Origin: Rhodospirillaceae bacterium
Lineage (GTDB): Bacteria > Pseudomonadota > Gammaproteobacteria > Steroidobacterales > Rariloculaceae
DNA length: 48,323 nt
Assembly (NCBI GenBank): GCA_024638465.1
Contig: JAHEKF010000011.1
Coordinates: forward strand, 15,531 to 63,853
Direction of reading: 5' to 3'
Position numbers and translations under genes: made by a program. The number at the start of each line of letters is the position of its first letter. Position 1 is the stretch's first letter. The notes under the pieces were generated by a model that saw nothing but the letters and a program-made list of their open reading frames with translations, had not been told where the DNA came from and did no database searches. This document shows, one piece after another, positions 46,373 through 48,323 of the stretch.

Positions 46373-47965
46373 ATGCCGGACAAGCAGGAGCGTCGTACGT
46401 TCGCGATCATCTCGCATCCCGACGCTGGAAAAACAACGCTGACCGAGAAGCTTTTGCTGTTCGGAGGCGCAATCCAGATGGCAGGCGCGGTCAAAGGACG
46501 GAAGGCGGCACGCCATGCGCGCGCCGACTGGATGCAGCTCGAGCAGGAACGCGGTATTTCGGTGACATCATCCGTCATGCAGTTCCCGTATCAGGGACGA
46601 ATCATCAATCTTCTCGATACGCCAGGCCATGAAGACTTCTCGGAAGATACTTATCGAACGCTGACAGCTGTGGACAGCGCACTCATGGTGATCGATGCGG
46701 GCAAAGGCGTCGAGATGCGCACCATCAAGCTCATGGAAGTCTGCCGTCTGCGCAACACGCCGATAATCAGTTTTATCAACAAGCTCGACCGTGACGGTCT
46801 GGATCCGTTGGAGCTGATCGACGACATCGAGACCGTGTTGAAGATCGAGTGCGCCCCGGTAACCTGGCCGATCGGCATGGGCCGGGAGTTCCGCGGCATC
46901 TACCATCTTGCCGAGGATCGCGTTTATCTCTACGAACGTGGCGATTCCAGCCGTATCCTGGAATCGCGCTGTATCGATGGGATCGAATCCGCCGAAGTCG
47001 ATGAACTGCTCGGCGGTGAGGCGGAAGGACTGCGCGAGCAGGTCGAGTTGATACGCGGCGCCAGCCCCGACTTCGATAGAGAGCGCTACCTCGCGGGTTC
47101 GCAAACGCCGGTCTTCTTCGGTGCCGCGATTCAGAATTTCGGCGTCAGGGAGCTGCTGGATGCATTCGTGGAGAATTCTCCGCCGCCGCAGCCTCGAGCA
47201 ACGATGGACAGAACCGTATTTCCGGACGAGGAAGATCTCAGCGGCTTCGTTTTCAAGATTCAGGCCAACATGGATCCGGCGCATCGTGATCGGATCGCGT
47301 TCCTGCGGGTCTGTTCCGGGACCTACACGCCGGGCATGCGTCTTTACCACACTCGCCTGAAACGCGAAGTTCGCGTGGGCGAGGCGATAACCTTCATGGC
47401 GGCGGACCGGCAGCATGTCGAGGAGGCTGTCGCTGGCGACATCATCGGCCTCCATAATCACGGCACCATCAATATCGGCGACAGCTTCTCGCAAGGCGAG
47501 GATCTGATATTTACCGGGATTCCCGATTTTGCGCCGGAGCTGTTTCGGCGTGCTGTGCTAAGGGACCCACTGCGGCTCAAGGCTCTCAACAAGGGTCTCG
47601 ACCAGCTTTGCGAGGAGGGCGCCACGCAGCTGTTCAGGCCGATGACCAGTAACGATCTGATTCTCGGCGCAGTCGGGCCGTTGCAGTTCGATGTCGCCGC
47701 GTTTCGCCTCCGGGATGAATACGGCGTTGAATGTACCTTCGAAGCCGTCAACATTGTGACGGCGAGATGGATAAACAGCGAAGATGACGCTTTGATTGAA
47801 GAGTTCAGGCGCAAACTCTCCGCGAGTCTTGCTCTCGATCACACGGGCCGATTGGTCTACCTGGCCACTACGATGGTCAAGCTGAATCTCACGCGTGAGC
47901 GATGGCCGGCAATCGAATTCCAGGAAACACGCGAACATACTGCACAGTCCGCGTCGAAGAACTGA
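46373..47965 (+). CDS. prfC: peptide chain release factor 3
   Basis: RF3 is a GTPase that recycles RF1 and RF2 from the ribosome after termination. G1 is [12 protein letters not shown]3 [16 protein letters not shown] and G4 NKLDRDG, followed by beta-barrel domains and the C-terminal domain with [12 protein letters not shown]. It has 530 residues, the standard length. It follows rimI by 27 bp on the same strand and is convergent with the TgpA-like gene, 4 bp away. Confidence 0.96.
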   Translation: MPDKQERRTFAIISHPDAGKTTLTEKLLLFGGAIQMAGAVKGRKAARHARADWMQLEQERGISVTSSVMQFPYQGRIINLLDTPGHEDFSEDTYRTLTAVDSALMVIDAGKGVEMRTIKLMEVCRLRNTPIISFINKLDRDGLDPLELIDDIETVLKIECAPVTWPIGMGREFRGIYHLAEDRVYLYERGDSSRILESRCIDGIESAEVDELLGGEAEGLREQVELIRGASPDFDRERYLAGSQTPVFFGAAIQNFGVRELLDAFVENSPPPQPRATMDRTVFPDEEDLSGFVFKIQANMDPAHRDRIAFLRVCSGTYTPGMRLYHTRLKREVRVGEAITFMAADRQHVEEAVAGDIIGLHNHGTINIGDSFSQGEDLIFTGIPDFAPELFRRAVLRDPLRLKALNKGLDQLCEEGATQLFRPMTSNDLILGAVGPLQFDVAAFRLRDEYGVECTFEAVNIVTARWINSEDDALIEEFRRKLSASLALDHTGRLVYLATTMVKLNLTRERWPAIEFQETREHTAQSASKN

Positions 47966-47969
47966 ATCT

Positions 47970-48323
47970 TCAGGTTGCGTGCGTCGGTCTGAAACTTCTG
48001 ACGAGCTGCTTCAGTCGCTCGAGTTCACGGCCGTCCTCATCGAGTTCGTAACGCGCTTTAACATAGGCATCCGTAATTTCTTCGATCGTTTCCGAAGCCG
48101 TCGGCAGGATATCTGCGGCGCGTCGGCCAAAGTCGCTCGGTCCTTCGTTCGGACGACGCGGAGCGACGCTTGCCCGCGCCAGCTTGCGGCAGAACTTGCG
48201 AAAGTAGCGCGACGCATTGTCCCGGTGCCCGTCGCTGCGGTAGGCCCAGGCGAGATAAATGGCCAGCCCTGTGAGGAATGTCACGAGCAGTGCAATGCAG
48301 ATCGCTACCAGCTTGGTCCAGTG
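47970..48323 (-). CDS. TgpA-like transglutaminase membrane protein, 3' end only
   Basis: The frame is open to the window edge, so only the last 117 residues are seen. They contain one hydrophobic helix (about the first 25 residues visible) and then the cytoplasmic tail typical of TgpA: a basic segment ending YFRKFCRKLARASV, then PNEGPSDFGRRAADILP and a final RYELDEDG. The full protein should have an N-terminal membrane domain (DUF3488) and a transglutaminase core, neither of which is visible here. A GTG at 48284 is an internal codon rather than the start. Confidence 0.8.
   Translation of the reverse strand, partial: HWTKLVAICIALLVTFLTGLAIYLAWAYRSDGHRDNASRYFRKFCRKLARASVAPRRPNEGPSDFGRRAADILPTASETIEEITDAYVKARYELDEDGRELERLKQLVRSFRPTHAT

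Overview
The window is a densely packed, moderately GC-rich bacterial chromosome segment. It holds 48 recognisable protein genes (the last one cut by the window edge), no tRNA, rRNA, CRISPR array or transposase, and no gene-free stretch longer than about 220 bp. The gene content and neighbourhoods point to a free-living, non-enteric gammaproteobacterium: metG-rsxABCDGE-nth, mrp(apbC)-dcd, purM / DUF2066 / CDP-alcohol transferase / hda, arsC-wrbA-DUF2069 facing hda, and proS followed by a lytic transglycosylase. A marine or sediment lineage is possible but is only an inference.

Layout. 1-5 kb: a DMT exporter, an orphan small membrane protein, a conserved cytoplasmic protein, a GMP-synthase-like amidotransferase, a dicarboxylate/amino-acid symporter and proC. 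5-11.5 kb: two large exported proteins on the minus strand (DUF4139, and a DUF4382-type lipoprotein ending at a strong intrinsic terminator), then a GAF-like/PAS/PAS/GGDEF/EAL c-di-GMP protein. 11.6-15.8 kb: nadC, a short PuuD-like membrane protein with its own promoter and terminator, monothiol glutaredoxin grxD, RNase T and an M17 aminopeptidase. 15.9-21.7 kb: the pyruvate dehydrogenase operon aceE-aceF-lpd. 21.7-29.3 kb: the minus-strand run metG-rsxABCDGE-nth, coding methionyl-tRNA synthetase, the Rnf/Rsx membrane electron-transfer complex and endonuclease III.

29.4-34 kb: the most unusual locus. Two PilT-family retraction ATPases lie downstream of an 801-residue fusion of a HEAT-repeat array to a Ser/Thr protein kinase, all on one strand and tightly spaced. 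The three genes sit between metG and mrp-dcd, which are close neighbours in pseudomonads as I recall. The 209-bp region between the kinase gene and mrp carries two perfect inverted repeats. A kinase/scaffold module controlling type IV pilus retraction is the best candidate here for an under-described system.

34-48.3 kb: housekeeping genes. These are mrp and dcd; purM with a DUF3108 protein but without the expected purN; DUF2066, a CDP-alcohol phosphatidyltransferase and hda; the convergent arsC-wrbA-DUF2069 set; a small DUF4398 lipoprotein with acylphosphatase; proS and a lytic transglycosylase; pssA, a family-4 uracil-DNA glycosylase, rimI and prfC; and the 3' end of a TgpA-like transglutaminase gene.

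Compactness is a recurring theme. Many genes overlap by 4 nt (ATGA/GTGA/TTGA), two convergent pairs share their stop codons in a 4-bp overlap, and hda and DUF2069 overlap tail-to-tail by 32 bp. Several genes (metG, nth, probably acylphosphatase) appear to start with TTG.
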